In this document: positions 63,156-64,000 of the stretch, piece after piece
How positions within the stretch are numbered: position 1 is the first letter of the stretch
Layout: the number at the start of each line of letters is the position of its first letter
Assembly: GCA_000733355.1 (NCBI GenBank)
Contig: JNVV01000004.1
Coordinates: 1,652,785 to 1,716,784, forward strand
From: Falciphora oryzae
Lineage: Eukaryota; Ascomycota; Sordariomycetes; Magnaporthales; Magnaporthaceae
Length of the DNA: 64,000 bases
Direction: 5' to 3'
Notes under the pieces: generated by a model
Databases searched by the model: none
What the model was told of the DNA's origin: nothing
What the model saw: the letters and a program-made list of their open reading frames with translations, nothing else
Program-made: the position numbers and the translations under genes

Positions 63156-64000
63156 CTAAGCAATCAAGGTCCTCTTGCGACGGCACTTGACAGGGCCGCT
63201 GGTCTCGAGCACGGCAATGCTGAGCTCGGGCAGGCTGAACTTGAAGACGCCGCCGTCGCCAGCCGTCAGCGGGATTGTGGTGCTGTTGACGACGTTGACG
63301 CCCGTGTGGGGGTCGTTCCATCGCATTGGGTCGTCGGGGCCAGTGAGAACACGCAGGGTGGCCTGCGCGCCCTCGGAGACGCCCTCAAAGTCGATCGAGA
63401 TGGGAACCTCGGCAGAGTTGGTGGTGTTGTAGACAGCACCCTTCCAGATGCGCGAGCCGGCGGGCCCGGCACCAGCGACGTAGTAAACTGGGCCGATGTC
63501 CTGGGTCGCGGGGAGGGTCTCAGCAATGGGGTGCGCCGCCATCAGCTCCCACGCGTACCAGCTGGTAGAGCGTGTGGTCATGGCTGGGTCGGCGGCGTGC
63601 TGGAGGAGCGTGACGGCCCAGGACCAGCTGTTCATGTTGCGCATCACAGGGGCCTAGGTAAAGATATGCGTAAGTACTCTGGCCGCGGGGGAAAGCAACG
63701 GGCTTTCTGGTCGGTGGGAGGCGGCTAGGAGTTAAACTTACGTAGAAGGTGCCAGGAATGCGATCGGCGTTGCGCTCGTAGCTGATCAGGCCAATGGCTT
63801 CGCCGACAGTGCCAATCCACCAAGGGAAATAGTTGAGGCTTCCATCCCAGCCGATGCCGCCGTTCACGTGCGTGGCAGCGACCTCGCCTGCGGAAGAGAG
63901 CCGGCTTGGTTAGCATTTGGAGACCAAGGGAGGGCTTTCGAACATGGATGTATTGGGCGCATACCAATGACGTGCGGGACGGGGTCGTTGTCGAACTTGT
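63156..64000 (-). CDS. Alpha-L-arabinofuranosidase (GH51), C-terminal part
   Basis: The gene runs off the right edge; only its last three exons are here (64000-63965, 63887-63742, 63653-63156), with introns of 77 and 88 nt. The reading includes WIGTVGEAIGLISYERNADR, then GTFYAPVMRNMNSWSWAV and DPAMTTRSTSWYAWELMAAH, which are typical of the catalytic-barrel end and C-terminal beta-domain of GH51. The catalytic glutamates would lie at or beyond the edge and cannot be checked. The family removes arabinose side chains from arabinoxylan and pectin. The C-terminus ends KCRRKRTLIA. The signal peptide, if any, is outside the window. Confidence 0.93.

Overview
The window is nuclear DNA of a filamentous ascomycete, most likely a Sordariomycete. 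The genes carry short introns (mostly 60-150 nt, GT...AG, with CTNAC-like branch sites). Coding DNA is GC-rich and intergenic DNA is full of homopolymer runs. The gene set is typical of these fungi: two HET-domain genes, a Clr5/ankyrin gene, a CRH cell-wall transglycosylase, a CE5 esterase, a GH51 arabinofuranosidase and small secreted cysteine-rich proteins. No tRNA, rRNA, CRISPR array or virus was seen. Two 25-N gaps (16149-16173 and 49201-49225) are flanked by duplicated sequence, so the assembly is locally unreliable there.

Layout. 1-7876: no supportable gene. 7877-9538 (+): SANT/Myb-like protein with a polyQ head. 12652-14448 (+): GPI-type CRH transglycosylase. 15175-16870 (+): frame-disrupted hypothetical gene across the first gap. 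17432-19783 (-): HET protein. 21091-22275 (-): membrane SDR of the 3-ketoacyl-CoA reductase type. 26777-29133 (+): cytochrome P450. 31118-33315 (+): dihydroxyacid dehydratase with an 8-nt micro-exon and no evident mitochondrial presequence. 33884-35971 (-): Clr5/ankyrin protein ending at an amber codon with more ankyrin sequence in frame beyond it. 38455-40319 (+): KRE2/MNT1-type mannosyltransferase. 41235-42164 (-): CE5 acetylxylan esterase. 44599-45080 (+): small secreted Cys-rich protein. 45413-47068 (-): four-helix membrane protein. 48317-50262 (-): secreted repeat precursor with Kex2-like sites, broken by the second gap. 51187-54993 (-): a 1268-residue HET protein. 56123-56530 (-): small hypothetical. 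57734-58204 (+): second secreted Cys-rich protein. 58926-59345: palindromic MITE with a TA target duplication. 59348-61519: decayed DNA. 61520-62657 (-): frame-disrupted hypothetical gene. 63156-64000 (-): C-terminal part of a GH51 arabinofuranosidase.

The genes do not form one pathway. Themes are cell-surface and wall biology (CRH, GT15, CE5, GH51), non-self recognition (two HET genes, Clr5/ankyrin) and secreted peptides. The most unusual locus is the repeat precursor at 48.3-50.3 kb. It has a signal peptide, acidic spacers ending in KR/RR, then Glu-Pro, then basic proline-rich segments, several with a Cys-X4-Cys pair. This looks like a pheromone-style or RiPP-style multi-peptide precursor and is the best candidate here for something undescribed.

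Exon boundaries were read by eye from splice consensus and frame continuity; none is supported by transcripts.
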